64,000 nt of DNA from Adiantum capillus-veneris (GCA_014529385.2 CM043959.1:8211526-8275525), one strand, 5' to 3'; positions 21,291-32,225 are shown, counted from the stretch's first letter. Notes: generated by a model not told the origin, from the letters alone. Translations and numbers: made by a program.

Positions 21291-21895
21291 CAGCATCGTT
21301 GAGAGAGAGTTTAAACAAGTTACCGTTTCGAGGAGCAGTGGCTATAGTCTGTCCATCTTTCTCAATTTGGCATTTGGTATGATCAAATCCAACAAACAGA
21401 CCAAGATCAACAAGTCTAGCAACTGAAAGAAGATTACATTGAAGATCTGGTACATGTAATACTCCTCGCAAAATTCGAGTGGAAGAAGATAAGGTACCAA
21501 GATATAAGTCTTCAATACCCTTTACTTGACAAGTAGTATCATCAGCAAGATAAACAACACGTTGAACTAGTAGTGGATGATAGTTATGGAGCCACTTAGA
21601 CTGATATGTCATATTTCCTGTAGCACCAGAATCAAAAATAAAAATTGATCCATCATGTACATGAAGTATTCTGTCTTGAGTAACTGAACATAGGACGCAG
21701 CTTGTTTCTGGTACAATGTTGTTTTGATGTTCAGTAGCATATGCTCTAGTACGATCTGTGTCGAATCGACGCTTATAGCACATATGAGTGGGATAATCAG
21801 ATCGTCCACAATATTCACAAGAAGAAGAAGAAGAAGAGTCTCTAGATGAACGTGGTTGTTTCATGGTAATATTGTGTTCTTCATCATATTGACGT
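21130..21895 (-). pseudogene. Copia C protease and end of gag
   Basis: This frame (its upstream part crosses into the LTR of G and is artefactual) has a second zinc motif, CEYCGRSDYPTHMC, then the aspartic protease with IFDSGATGNMTYQ and the following LADDTTCQVKGIEDLYLG and VLHVPDLQCNLLSVARL. These are the usual copia protease landmarks. Element G interrupts the gene at 21892-21895; the other side continues at 30589 and beyond. Confidence 0.88.
21892..21895. repeat. Left TSD of gypsy G (ACGT)
   Basis: ACGT is repeated at 30589-30592. A fifth duplicated base would need one mismatch. The copia C frame runs from CWAR at the right side to QYDEEHN at the left side once one copy is counted. Confidence 0.75.
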
Positions 21896-23030
21896 TGTGA
21901 GCGGGATGAAAACACACACAGCGCCTCTATAACGACCCGACACACACTCTTGGGAAGATACACACACACACACTATGGGGCACCACTCGGCTTACACAAC
22001 ACACCTGGCCGAGACAGGGAACACACCTCTGGAGTGAGAGGAGAGAGACTATCCGCTTGCCCACTCCAGACACACACACACACACACCCAAATAACTCAG
22101 CTCAAAAGAGGAGAATTTATGATGTTTAGATACAATTGAGCTTGGGACAACACCAATGGGGCAAATAGCTCACACTATATGGGTAAAACAAGCTAGATAC
22201 AATCACAAACTAGAGCAGAAACTTCGCTCATAGGAGAACTTACAAAGAAAAACAGCAGGAAAAGAGTGAGGAATTTGGCAAAATGGACAGCGCCATCGCG
22301 TCCGGAACGGCCCAAAACCCCAGTCTACAATGTCAAAGTGCTCAAAGCCGACCTCGGATGAGCAGTTTAGGGCCAAAACAAGCTCCAAAATGAGCAAAAA
22401 CACACCTGCGGCTGTTCCTCCTCTCTTCTCCACGTTTTTTCTCGTCTTCTCTCAGTTTTTTCAATTCCCACACTTAGCTTTTTAGTTGGGCACCCTTGGC
22501 CTTTTAGATGACCTCAAACGGACCCCGAACAGGCCAAAAACTGACCTCGCAGTGCATAGTTGTCACCTTTTTTGCATCATCCGCACACCTGGCACTCATT
22601 TCTTTTCAATAATGCGTCTCGCAACCACGTGAAGTGGCCCCAAAAAGTGGTCCTAATGATGACCTTTCTGCATAACTCTCATAAGAAAACACCCACGTTG
22701 TATCCGTATTCATCCACATGGAAATATTGACCTCGTTCGCCCTCCTGACGCCACTAGATGCCATCTGACGCACCTGCTTACCTCATGTCGTCGGCCCGCG
22801 GATAGCTTCCTCGAGAAGTTTTACGTACTACCAACTCCTCATTATTGTAGAAAAAACATAGTGGTAATGGTAATAGTGAAAATCGATGCACTATGTACAC
22901 CCTGTCCTACCTGTACACATGTGGGCCCCACGTAACCACCTGGCTATGGAAAATGGGCAATCCTTTATTCGATGCACCATGCATGTATATGTACATATGC
23001 GCAATCCCTTGATCCAAAAAACTCCTGACA
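21896..23030 (-). mobile_element. 3' LTR of gypsy G
   Basis: 1135 bp, almost the same as 29455-30588. It contains CA-rich stretches (ACACACAC) and ends CTCCTGACA on the plus strand. The minus-strand sequence just outside it (23031-23055) has AGGGGATGGGCAAATGA, a polypurine tract. Confidence 0.93.
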
Positions 23031-23055
23031 TCATTTGCCCATCCCCTAGCCTGCT
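23031..23055 (-). promoter_or_regulatory. Polypurine tract of gypsy G
   Basis: On the minus strand GGCTAGGGGATGGGCAAATG abuts the 3' LTR start TGTCAGGAG. This is the expected second-strand priming site. Confidence 0.7.
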
Positions 23056-23058
23056 AGA

Positions 23059-25101
23059 TCATTCATGATCAGCAGCAGCAAAGAGAGATATGAGACTCGC
23101 CGCATCACAGGTCTCTTGATCCCTCACCAACACTGCTTGATCCACAGATAGCTCATCTTGCTCCACCATCATCAATCTAGCATGATACAATTTAAGACGC
23201 AATCCATTTACCCTTGACTTATGTAGAACACCATCCAGGTTAGCCAGCTGATATGTGCCATTTGGAAAACACTCCACTACCTTGAAAGGGCCTTCCCACT
23301 TAATTTGAAACTTCTTTTGGAAGGTGTTGTCCAGCTTACTGTTGTAGCGCAAAACCAAGTCATGTTTCTTGATACCCTTACTTTTGACCTTTTCATTTAT
23401 CTTTGTCAAAGCCTTATCCTGCATCTGCCCATAATGCTCCAATGCGCTCATCCTATCCAACTGGACCTCTTGTAACTGCAAGAGCCTCTCTTTGAATGCA
23501 TCACTAGGCGGCCCAAGCAACTTCTCTAGCATCTTGACTGCAGGAAACTCTCCTTCCACAGGCAATAGTGCTTCCTTTCCATACACCAAATGAAATGGAG
23601 TAAACCATGTACCTGTCTTCACCGAAGTACGGTAAGCCCATAATGCACTAGGCAATTCCAAATCCCAATTCTTTCCTTGGTGCTCTGTCACTTTAGAAAG
23701 AATTTTTACCAACTCACCATTGAATCTTTCATTTAAGCCATTACACTGCGGGTAATAAGGAGTGGTATGCTGGTGCCTAATCTTCATCTTTGTGCATAAG
23801 AAGTCTAGCAGTTTAGCTCTAAATCCTGGCCCCTTATCTGAAAGTAGCTCTAATGGCACCCCAAACTTGCAACATATTTCATCATACACAAATTTTGCCA
23901 CATCCTTTGCAGTAATCTGTTTTACTGCTATAGCCTCTGCCCATCTAGAGAGATAGTCCACTGCCGTCAAGATATAGCTTTTGCCCCTGCTTGTGATAGG
24001 TAACGGGCCTATTGCATCAATCCCCCACTTTTCAAACACATCAAACGCCATAATGGTTTTTCGTAGCTCTGGCTTCAACACTCTCTTCCCAAATGCTTGA
24101 CACCTATTGCAAGACCTACACCAATGGTGAACATCCTTGTGCAAACTAGGCCATACATACCCCTCTTGCAAAATCTTATGCAAGGTGATCTTTAGAGAAA
24201 AATGGCCACCACATGCGCCTTCATGATTCTCTTCCAACACTCTGTAAAGCTCCTCCCGCCAAGGTACACGTCTCAACACGAGATCAGCCCCTTTCATGTA
24301 TAAGACATCACCAATCAATTTGTACCTGTATGCTCTACGCAAAAAGCCATACTTCTTAGACTTCTGAATCTCCTTTGGAATGATTCCTGTTAGCAAAAAC
24401 TCCTCTTCTTGAGCCAAACTTTCCCGGCCATGATAAAGAGGTAAATTGGTCCTCAACACGAATAGCTCCCCAATCATGCCTTGAGCTGCTTCATGTGCCT
24501 CTCCATTTAGAGCACGTTCAATGTGTGTGATGCTCCATGCTTCGAACTTTTTTAATAGGCCTTTAATTCTGAAGCACATTTCCTTCAATGAGGTGTTCTT
24601 GCTCTTCCACACACCCAGCACTTGCTTCACCACTAACAAGGCATCACCTTTTATGCTCAACCTTCGAACCCCATGCTTCAAACAAATGTGTAATCCGGCT
24701 TCCAATGTAGCATATTCAGCCTCATTGTTACTATGCGCATCTAATTTGAACCCTCTCTTGCATACTAGCTTCCCCTCTGGATCATAAAGTGCTATACCCC
24801 CTGAAGCTGCATCGTGGCTCTTTCTGTATGAACCATCAAAGAACAACACATGTGCATTGCTGATCTGTGGAACTTCTTCAACTACCTTTCTCACCACCTC
24901 TTCCTTAACAATAAGGGGATTCTCCTTGTAGGTCAACAAATCAGCTAGGGTAGCCCTTGTACTATCTTCCACTAGAAAAGAGAACTCAAACTCTTGCAGC
25001 TCAATTACCCATTTCTTCACCACATTTGACATGTTAATACCATTAATTAACTGTGGCAAAAAGGCATAACTCGTCAAGAAAACAAAAGGCCGTGGTAGCA
25101 A
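23059..25101 (-). CDS. Gypsy G RNase H (end), second RNase H and integrase
   Basis: A 680-codon frame. Residues 1-70 complete the first RNase H (KKWVIELQEFEFSFLVED). Residues about 85-210 form a second, archaeal-type RNase H with LFFDGSYRKSHDAASGGIAL, HSNNEAEYATLEAGL and IKGDALLVVKQV. The integrase then shows CGGHFSLKITLHKIL and CRSCNRCQAFG (zinc), WGIDAIGPLP, LLSDKGPGFRAK and CNGLNERFNGELV (D, D, E), with IKWEGPFKVVECFPNGTYQL as the C-terminal GPF module. A single TGA (about 25114) separates this from the RT frame upstream. The first ATG is only formal, because the domain starts upstream. Confidence 0.92.
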   Translation of the reverse strand: MLPRPFVFLTSYAFLPQLINGINMSNVVKKWVIELQEFEFSFLVEDSTRATLADLLTYKENPLIVKEEVVRKVVEEVPQISNAHVLFFDGSYRKSHDAASGGIALYDPEGKLVCKRGFKLDAHSNNEAEYATLEAGLHICLKHGVRRLSIKGDALLVVKQVLGVWKSKNTSLKEMCFRIKGLLKKFEAWSITHIERALNGEAHEAAQGMIGELFVLRTNLPLYHGRESLAQEEEFLLTGIIPKEIQKSKKYGFLRRAYRYKLIGDVLYMKGADLVLRRVPWREELYRVLEENHEGACGGHFSLKITLHKILQEGYVWPSLHKDVHHWCRSCNRCQAFGKRVLKPELRKTIMAFDVFEKWGIDAIGPLPITSRGKSYILTAVDYLSRWAEAIAVKQITAKDVAKFVYDEICCKFGVPLELLSDKGPGFRAKLLDFLCTKMKIRHQHTTPYYPQCNGLNERFNGELVKILSKVTEHQGKNWDLELPSALWAYRTSVKTGTWFTPFHLVYGKEALLPVEGEFPAVKMLEKLLGPPSDAFKERLLQLQEVQLDRMSALEHYGQMQDKALTKINEKVKSKGIKKHDLVLRYNSKLDNTFQKKFQIKWEGPFKVVECFPNGTYQLANLDGVLHKSRVNGLRLKLYHARLMMVEQDELSVDQAVLVRDQETCDAASLISLFAAADHE

Positions 25102-25116
25102 GTAATGACGAAATCG

Positions 25117-26868
25117 TCAACAAGCAAATATTACACTGGCCATCACTAGCTCTACTTCCGATAACTTTCTCTCCGCTACCAACTTCACTCGGCTTGCACA
25201 ATACACTGGCCTCATATAATGGCTGCCCTTCCCCTTTTGTAATAGCATGGCTCCAATGGCATCATCCCCTACTGATGGATTTACATAAAAAAATTTCTCC
25301 CAATCAGGAGCCTGCATGGCTGACAACCCCCCTAACACCTCTTTCACCTCTTGAAACACTTCTTCACACTTGTCATCCCATTGCAATGGATCATGCTTTG
25401 CCACTTGTTGTAATGGATAAAGAAGCTGCGAAGACAATGGAATAAACCGTGCCATGTACTTCACTTTGTGTATAAAGGTTGCCAATTGCTTCGTACTCGT
25501 AGGTGATGGAAGAAGAATAATAGACTTAACCTTGTCTGGATCAGCCTCAATGCCATTTTCTGACACCATGTGGCCCAATAACTTCACCCTTGGCTGTGCT
25601 AGATGACATTTGTTTGGATTTAGTTGTCCTCCACATTCATCATATCGAGCCAATACCATCTGCAGCTTCTCATGGTGTTCAGCCCTACTGCTATAGACAC
25701 ATAAGTCATCCATAAAAGCTTTAACACAACTACCAATGAATGGTTCCAACACCCAATTTGCTCTCTCTTGATAGAAGGAAGGTCCATTTGACAACCCAAA
25801 TGGCAATACTGTGTAGCAATAGCAACCCCATGGCGTAATAAAAGTGGTCTTTGTGCGGTCTTTAAGAGCAATCTTCAATTGAAAATAGCCTGAAAAACCA
25901 TCACACACACTATACCTCTCATAACCTGCCACTGAATCCAAGATCTGATCGATGAATGGAAGAGGATATGGGTTCTTTTTAGTGGCTGCGTTTAAGGGTT
26001 TAAAATCTACACAAATTCTCCACTTCCCATCCTTCTTTGGACTGACTACTACTGGACTCACCCATTCTGTGGTCTCCACAGGGACTATGAACCCTGCCTT
26101 CAACAACTTGTCCACCTCTTCTCGCAAGGCTTCCATTTGCTCTTGACCCATCCTTCTTAGCCTTTGACGCACTGGCTTAGCACCTTCTTTCAGCTCTATA
26201 TGCATCTCTTCGCCCTTGAACCCTCTGATCTCTTCATATGAAGTAATGAACAAATCAGGAAAACTAGCCAGCATGTGCAAATATATATCCTTCTCCATAG
26301 CTGAGAGGTCTCCACTAATCATTTGTGTCATTAATTCCTGCTTCTTTGACAACTCAACCTTGGTTTGCATCAACCCTTCAATCACTTCATAAGGCCCTTC
26401 ACTTTCATCTTCAACCTCATTCGCAAATGCAACTAAACCAATCTCCTGGATTTCTTTGTCCATCAAAAGAAATGCAACATCAGCATCCTCATCACTGTTG
26501 GTAGTGCTATCACTGTCCTCATCTGTCACCATGGAAGAGTCTTCATCACTAGACTCATCCTCATCTTCATAAAGCTCCTCTAATCGTTTCCTTGTGTCTA
26601 TATTATAAAGCTTCTTGGTACCTGTCTTTCCATAGAGGCTAATCGTACCATGTCCCCAATCTTGAACAACTCCCACTGCACGTAACCATGGTCTGCCCAG
26701 TATAATAGGATATGCTCCCAACCCTGCTGGCATCACATGAAAATCAACCACTGCCTTTGCATCATATGCCTCCACTTCTAAGCTCTTTACAACACCCAAG
26801 CATTTTACTTTTTGATGGTTTGCCAATCTGATCCGAAAACCTGACACCCCAGCCACTGTGAGACCCAT
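25117..26868 (-). CDS. Gypsy G protease end, reverse transcriptase and RNase H
   Basis: A 583-codon frame. It starts in the protease C-terminal half (YPIILGRPWLRAVG). After an acidic linker (SSDEDSSMVTDEDSD), RT follows: DLFITSYEEIRGFKGEE, RRMGQEQMEALREEVDKLL, WRICVDFKPLNAATKKNPYP, DGFSGYFQLKIAL, LPFGLSNGPSFYQ and the catalytic AFMDDLCVYSS. The thumb shows TFIHKVKYMARFIP. RNase H begins at PDWEKFFYVNPSVGDDAIG. The frame ends at a TGA after MASVIFAC, inside RNase H. The upstream break is one stop near 26870. Confidence 0.92.
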   Translation of the reverse strand: MGLTVAGVSGFRIRLANHQKVKCLGVVKSLEVEAYDAKAVVDFHVMPAGLGAYPIILGRPWLRAVGVVQDWGHGTISLYGKTGTKKLYNIDTRKRLEELYEDEDESSDEDSSMVTDEDSDSTTNSDEDADVAFLLMDKEIQEIGLVAFANEVEDESEGPYEVIEGLMQTKVELSKKQELMTQMISGDLSAMEKDIYLHMLASFPDLFITSYEEIRGFKGEEMHIELKEGAKPVRQRLRRMGQEQMEALREEVDKLLKAGFIVPVETTEWVSPVVVSPKKDGKWRICVDFKPLNAATKKNPYPLPFIDQILDSVAGYERYSVCDGFSGYFQLKIALKDRTKTTFITPWGCYCYTVLPFGLSNGPSFYQERANWVLEPFIGSCVKAFMDDLCVYSSRAEHHEKLQMVLARYDECGGQLNPNKCHLAQPRVKLLGHMVSENGIEADPDKVKSIILLPSPTSTKQLATFIHKVKYMARFIPLSSQLLYPLQQVAKHDPLQWDDKCEEVFQEVKEVLGGLSAMQAPDWEKFFYVNPSVGDDAIGAMLLQKGKGSHYMRPVYCASRVKLVAERKLSEVELVMASVIFAC

Positions 26869-27135
26869 CTTCTAAACGCATGAGTGTGTTATGACGCATA
26901 TTTGGGCTCCGCCATCCACATAACCTTGTCCCAAATTTTTCCTTTTATGCCACACATCTACTATTGGAAAAATGTCTGGTAGCTCGTCCATTGCCAACAC
27001 CTTCACTGAACCTCTCTCTGGCTCTTTCTCCATTGGGTTAACCATCCTCTTCCACTGTCGCTTTAGCTTAGGCACCATCTCTATAAGCTGCCCAAAAGTA
27101 ACATCTGCCTTCCTGCTCGTCAGATCCTCCTTCAA
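26869..27135 (-). pseudogene. Gypsy G gag-protease junction, protease active site
   Basis: A short frame with LGQGYVDGGAQICVITHSCV, where DGG is the retropepsin active site (Asp-Gly-Gly as in element A). A stop follows immediately, and the protease continues in the next frame at 26868. The piece between 27135 and the gag stop at 27187 is a linker. Confidence 0.75.
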
Positions 27136-27186
27136 GTCATAGCTTAATTGCCCATCCCCTAGTGGAAAATCTGAAACATGAAACTT

Positions 27187-28398
27187 TCAACGAGCTCTCC
27201 TTTTCCTCTTGGCCTTGACATCCTCGCCTTCATGGCTCTTTCCTTTCTTCTTACTAGGACCCGGGGCACTTCTTCCTTCCTTATCCTCTGTGGTCCTCTT
27301 CCCAATAGGCATCACTAATGTATCCTCTAGCTTTGATGCCTTCTCCAAGGTGACTACACTTAGCACTTTTGTCTTTCCTTTTTCCTCCTGGGTCAGTCCA
27401 CTGGTTCCTTCATCTCCCTTAATTTCGATGCCATAATCATGCGACCTAGTTAGCACCTGTTTTGGCAATGGATACATGTCTCCCCCCATCCTTGGTGGCT
27501 TATCACATTGCGGGCTGATGTGACCCAACTCTCCACAATTATAACATGTCGGCGTCTGCCTCCAAAACCTACTATTACTTTGTCCAGCACCATTCCTAGG
27601 TCTTTCTTCACCTCCTGGCTGATTTGCAAACCGCCCTCGACCTCGATTATTTCCCACTTGACCTAGCATGTTTAGGCTGAGATTCTTCATCAAATCAACC
27701 ACTTGCCTCAAGCCATCATCTTGCACTGCTGTAGTGACCACAACTGGCATAACCTGAGTAGTAACAGGAACCACTGGTTCATGATGAACCCCTGACATAT
27801 GACCTTGTAAAGAGTCCATAGGCTGAAATTCAGACCTCATGGGCAAAGACTCCACCCCTAACTGGCTCATTTTCCTCATCTTCCACTCTTTGTTCCTTGC
27901 TACCTCTAGTGCATCTTCATATGTCCTAGGCTTCTTTAGCTCTACTCTCCAACGTATATTCTCCCAAAGACTAGCTAAGAACCTTTCCTTCTTCATCATG
28001 TCAGGCGGGGGTACCTGAGGTTCTAAAGCCTTGCACATTCGCTCCCATGCCAATGAAAACTTTCGTATGTACACATCTACTGGCTCACCTTCCTTTTGTA
28101 CCAAAGCATGTACTTCTTGCCACACTTTGTCAGGATCTTCTATCTTCACAAACTCCACTTCCAATCCATGCCTTAGATTGTCCCAACTCAATCTTATAGG
28201 TGGATCAGCCTTACGCAACTCCTCTTCAAATGCTTTGGACCAAGCTCGTGCATCACTCTTCAAACAAATTTGGAGAAGGCGTAACATTTGCGTAGGGTCA
28301 TGAATTTGGTTGCTAATGCAGGCAACCTCCATCTTTTCCAGAAAGTCCTCCACATCTTCATCACTTCTTCCATGAAACTCCGGATAAGAGAAATCCAT
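27187..28398 (-). CDS. Gypsy G gag polyprotein
   Basis: An intact 403-codon frame starting MDFSYPEFHGRSDEDVEDFL. The gag core has LLQICLKSDARAWSKAFEEE, WDNLRHGLEVEFVKIEDPDK and VDVYIRKFSLAWERM. An Arg/Gly-rich segment (NNRGRGRFANQPGG) precedes a zinc knuckle, CYNCGELGHISPQC (CX2CX4HX4C). The C-terminus is Lys/Arg rich (VKAKRKRRAR) and stops at 27187. Length and order fit a plant gypsy gag that packages element RNA. Confidence 0.92.
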   Translation of the reverse strand: MDFSYPEFHGRSDEDVEDFLEKMEVACISNQIHDPTQMLRLLQICLKSDARAWSKAFEEELRKADPPIRLSWDNLRHGLEVEFVKIEDPDKVWQEVHALVQKEGEPVDVYIRKFSLAWERMCKALEPQVPPPDMMKKERFLASLWENIRWRVELKKPRTYEDALEVARNKEWKMRKMSQLGVESLPMRSEFQPMDSLQGHMSGVHHEPVVPVTTQVMPVVVTTAVQDDGLRQVVDLMKNLSLNMLGQVGNNRGRGRFANQPGGEERPRNGAGQSNSRFWRQTPTCYNCGELGHISPQCDKPPRMGGDMYPLPKQVLTRSHDYGIEIKGDEGTSGLTQEEKGKTKVLSVVTLEKASKLEDTLVMPIGKRTTEDKEGRSAPGPSKKKGKSHEGEDVKAKRKRRAR

Positions 28399-29295
28399 GG
28401 CTAGAGAACCCCTTCAAACACACGTGCAAGAACCCAAAACTTTTCACTACCCAATCCCCAGAAACTTCAATGGAGCTCAGCTTTAGATGAGAACAAACAC
28501 ATGCACATCAAATGAGTTTTCATAGTTGATCATCAGAATTACAACAGGCAAAGGACATTCCAGGATCTCTCTCAATCTTCTTGGCCCAAACATAAAGACT
28601 ATGCGCTGCTGGAAAAAGATCTTCCTGGACACATGAACATTTATCTGGATTCTTTGAGTTAAATGAAAAGGAGTGAACTGAGGGCCATTTTGATCATCCA
28701 TTAAAGCCAACCATGAAGCTCCCAAGAAGGCACACCTGACTCAACCTCTGATTTTGCCAGAATTTCCGCAGCATAACAGCATAAATGGCTCAAAATACCA
28801 AAAAACCAGCCATCATAACTTGGGAAAATTTCGACAGAGTTTCCCCGGAAGTAGAGCAATGAGAACCCAAAATATAGATTGTATATGTATGCATAAACTG
28901 CCAACAATAGAACCCGAGCATCAAATAGGGCTCACTAGTATATAGCCTATGGCGAGGTCACAAAAAGGGTGCTCCAGCTACCTGTATCACCGAAAGGATC
29001 TCCACATTTGAGAATCCCCCAGCTCAATAAAAACCTCACGCTATCGACCCTCACACGAAGGCTAATGCAAATCGCGTATAGTCAAGTCTCAGAAATGACT
29101 ATCTTCCAGACCAAGTCTCAGAAATGGCTGGGACTGCCAAATACAACCAAATATGGCTCCACAAATGCGTACAATGGCAGTTTCCACAAGTAATGTACAA
29201 TCCAGCAGACAATGCACTCAAATAGGCGCCAAGTGATGCATTCCCACAACAATTGTAAGTGACATCACTGCTAGTATATCACTGTACTCCAGCTA

Positions 29296-29400
29296 CCTGT
29301 ACCTGTGTGAATCACCTGTACCTGTACCTGTCCCTGTAACCTGTAACCTGTAACCTGTAATCTGCAACCTGCAACCTGTAATCCCGAAGCTCGAACCTCG
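29296..29400. repeat. CCTGTA / TGTAACC short tandem repeats in the G leader
   Basis: ACCTGTACCTGT units grade into four copies of CTGTAACC-type units and then TGCAACC variants. They end shortly before GAAGCTCGAA repeats. The array lies next to the primer-binding site. Confidence 0.8.
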
Positions 29401-29430
29401 AAGCTCGAAGCAGAAGGTACTCGAAGAAGA

Positions 29431-29448
29431 TCCTCCGTGGGGGCGCCA
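29431..29448 (-). promoter_or_regulatory. Primer-binding site of gypsy G
   Basis: On the minus strand TGGCGCCCCCACGGAGGA lies six bases after the 5' LTR end. TGGCGCC starts are seen in primer-binding sites of plant gypsy elements; I cannot assign the tRNA with certainty. Confidence 0.6.
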
Positions 29449-29454
29449 AAAGAA

Positions 29455-30588
29455 TGTGGGCGGGATGAAAACACACACAGCGCCTCTATAACGACCCGAC
29501 ACACACTCTTGGGAAGATACACACACACACACTATGGGGCACCACTCGGCTTACACAACACACCTGGCCGAGACAGGGAACACACCTCTGGAGTGAGAGG
29601 AGAGAGACTATCCGCTTGCCCACTCTAGACACACATACACACACCCAAATAACTCAGCTCAAAAGAGGAGAATTTCTGATGTTTAGATACAATTGAGCTT
29701 GGGACAACACCAATGGGGCAAATAGCTCACACTATATGGGTAAAAGAAGCCAGATACAATCACAAAGTAGAGTTGAAACTTCGCTCATAGGAGAACTTAC
29801 ACAAAAAAACAGCAGGAAAAGAGTGAGTAATTTGGCAAAATGGACAGCGCCATCGCGTCCGGAACGGCCCAAAACCCCAGTCTACAATGTCAAAGTGCTC
29901 AAATCCGACTTCGGATGAGTAGTTTAGGGCCAAAACAAGCTCCAAAATGAGCAAAAACACACCTGCGGCTGTTCCTCCTCTGTTCTCCACGTTTTTTCTG
30001 GTCTTCTCTCAGTTTTTTCAGTTCCCACACTTAGCTTTTTTAGTTGGGCACCCTTGGCCTTTTAGATGACCTCAAACGGACCCCGAACAGGCCAAAAACT
30101 GACCTCGCAGTGCATAGTTGTCACCTTTTTTGCATCATCAGCACACCTGGCACTCATTTCTTTTCAATAATGCGTCTCGCAACCACGTGAAGTGGCCCCA
30201 AAAAGTGGTCCTAATGATGACCTTTCTGCATAACTCTCATAAGAAAACACCCACGTTGTGTCCGTATTCATCCACATGGAAATATTGACCTTGTTCGCCC
30301 TCCTGACGCCACTAGATGCCATCTGACGCACCTGCTTACCTCATGTCGTTGGCCCGCGGATAGCTTCCTTGAGAAGTTTTACGTGCTACCAACTCCTCAT
30401 TATTGTAGAAAAAACATAGTGGTAATGGTAATAGTGAGAATCGATGCACTATGTACACCCTGTCCTACGTGTACACATGTGGGCCCCACGTAACCACCTG
30501 GCTATGGAAAATGGGCAATCCTTTATTCGATGCACCATGCATGTATATGTACATATGCGCAATCCCTTGATCCAAAAAACTCCTGACA
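29455..30588 (-). mobile_element. 5' LTR of gypsy G
   Basis: 1134 bp, near-identical to 21896-23030, with scattered single-base differences. It drives transcription toward the left. The right end is followed by ACGT, the target duplication. Confidence 0.93.
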
Positions 30589-31456
30589 ACGTGCCCAACA
30601 ATCATCTTCAGTATGGCCATTTCTGTTGTAGTAAGAACATTACTTATTTATTAGGAAATTTGAGACGAGAGAAAATATTACCGCGACGTCGACCTCTGCG
30701 ATTTCCTCGTTGAAATGGACGCCTTCGAGCATAAAAAGCACGTTCCATCTATTGTGACTCAGTCTCCTCTTGTGAAATCATAGCTGTATCGTGACCAGCA
30801 TTACGACGTTCTTGACATTGAGAGTATTCAATTAAAGACATGGAGGCTTGGTCGAAATCAAGACTATCTTTATTAGAGAGAATAGTAACAATGTTATCAT
30901 AAGAAGAGTCCTTCACCGTATCAAGGAGAAGTGTAATCAGTTGCTTTTGTGGAACAGGATCATTGGCAGCAGCAAGTTGATTAATAATAGATTTGAAAGA
31001 TTCAATATGTCCCGTCATGGCAGTACCAACTTCATATTGTAACTTGTTAAGAAACACTCTCAAATAAAGTATATCTGTAACAGATTTCTTCTGAAAGTTT
31101 GCAATAAGGTACTTTCATATGTCGTGGGAAGTAGGCAGTTGATACATATCAAGCAAAAGGGAATCAGTAAGAGCAGAAAGAATATACCGACGAGCTGCTT
31201 TATCACGTCGTTGCCAATCCGTATAGGCAACATTCCAATCTTCAAATATAGGTCCTTTAGTGATAAGCACGTTATCATTATCCGTATCAACAGGCTGAGG
31301 TGGACAAACACAATTTCCAAGAACAACATCAGAGAGTTCATCACCTTCAAGAATTAACAACATCTTTGCTTTCTAGCCTAGAAATCCTTGGGCTTGGAAA
31401 GGAGGAACAGAACGCTGGCCAGAAGGAAATCCGTTGACGAGAATGGTCATAGCCAT
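30589..31456 (-). pseudogene. Copia C gag
   Basis: The start is ATG at 31456 (MAMTILVNGFPSGQ), followed by a TAG near 31374. Next come LEGDELSDVVLGNCVCPP, IFEDWNVAYTDWQRRDKAA and, from 31063, MRVFLNKLQYEVGTAM and LLLDTVKDSSYDNIVTILS, all typical of the copia UBN2-type gag. The zinc knuckle near 30610 reads CSYYNRNGHTEDDC, in which the second Cys is Tyr. Element G splits the gene just after this motif. Confidence 0.85.
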
Positions 31457-32213
31457 ATCTTGTTGCGAGAAGACGTATAATATAAGATCACAGAATCTAC
31501 ACACCATATATGGTGAAGGCCGCAATTGAGAATGAGAGAAATATGAGGACTGCGTTCTGTCAATGATAAACGCAAGAAGGATGCTCAAGGAACGTCCAAA
31601 GATGTGAGAGACGTCACCCAAAAAGACAGGGTAAAGGAGACGTTAATAATAAAAGAGTTCTCAAAATAGAGTGGCGTGAGACGCAAGATTGACGGCCACA
31701 ATATGAATAGCAAAAAGCTTAACTTTCTCGAAAAAGTTAACGCCAAAATTAGAAAAACAATCGCGGACGCTTCACGAAGAAGTACGACGAAGAAAGCTGT
31801 GTCAAGCTCAATTGCAGTAAAAACAGCATAACTTTTTGTTGCGAACTCCGATTGACGCAAACCTAGAACTCAAATCGAAGAGCTCGAGGAGACGAACAAG
31901 TTTTGGATAAAAAGTGCCATTGTGCTATGCTCCATGGCGCTTTTCCCGTTCCTCTAAATTTTGAGTAGAAGACCCCCAAAAATTGAGATGAAGTTCAGGG
32001 TGTCATCAACAAGAAAACGTAATCAACGATTAGATTGATTAGCAATAAACACCACACAAAACACTAATCATATTCTTCTTAACACAAAACAACCACAGTT
32101 AACAAGAATCAATGCTCAAAAAATAAAATTTGTAGCAATTTTGAATCGTACGTGCGAATCGCATACACATATTGTTTTGTCACCATGAATTGAATCGGCG
32201 CGTGATCATTACC
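31457..32213 (-). other. 5' leader of copia C
   Basis: The untranslated region between the primer-binding site and gag. Part of it (about 31440-31560) is also present at 46540-46635 upstream of another copia gag, so it belongs to the family rather than to host DNA. No gene seen. Confidence 0.75.
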
Positions 32214-32225
32214 GCTCTGATACCA
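32214..32225 (-). promoter_or_regulatory. Primer-binding site of copia C (initiator tRNA-Met)
   Basis: TGGTATCAGAGC on the minus strand directly abuts the 5' LTR. It is the standard complement of the 3' end of plant initiator tRNA-Met used by copia elements. Confidence 0.92.

Larger units (their letters stand above)
28399..29454 (-). other. Leader region of gypsy G
   Basis: A roughly 1 kb untranslated leader between the 5' LTR and the gag start. No coding sequence is evident. It holds the primer-binding site and, near the LTR, short (A)CCTGTA-type repeats. Confidence 0.8.
21896..30588 (-). mobile_element. Element G: Tat-like Ty3/gypsy retrotransposon, youngest layer
   Basis: LTRs are at 21896-23030 (1135 bp) and 29455-30588 (1134 bp). 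They begin TGTGAGC/TGTGGGC, end CTCCTGACA and look nearly identical along their length. The minus-strand order is 5' LTR, primer-binding site, long leader, gag, protease, RT, RNase H, second RNase H, integrase, polypurine tract, 3' LTR. The coding frames are long with only a few single lesions. Two RNase H domains mark the Tat lineage. High LTR similarity implies recent insertion. Confidence 0.95.

Noticed and set aside
22203..23068. Open frames in the LTRs of G
   Set aside because: The same frames recur at 29760-30713 because the LTRs are near-identical; they are untranslated LTR DNA.
25053..25445. A 130-codon plus-strand frame opposite the RT of G
   Set aside because: Antisense shadow of the RNase H/RT gene.
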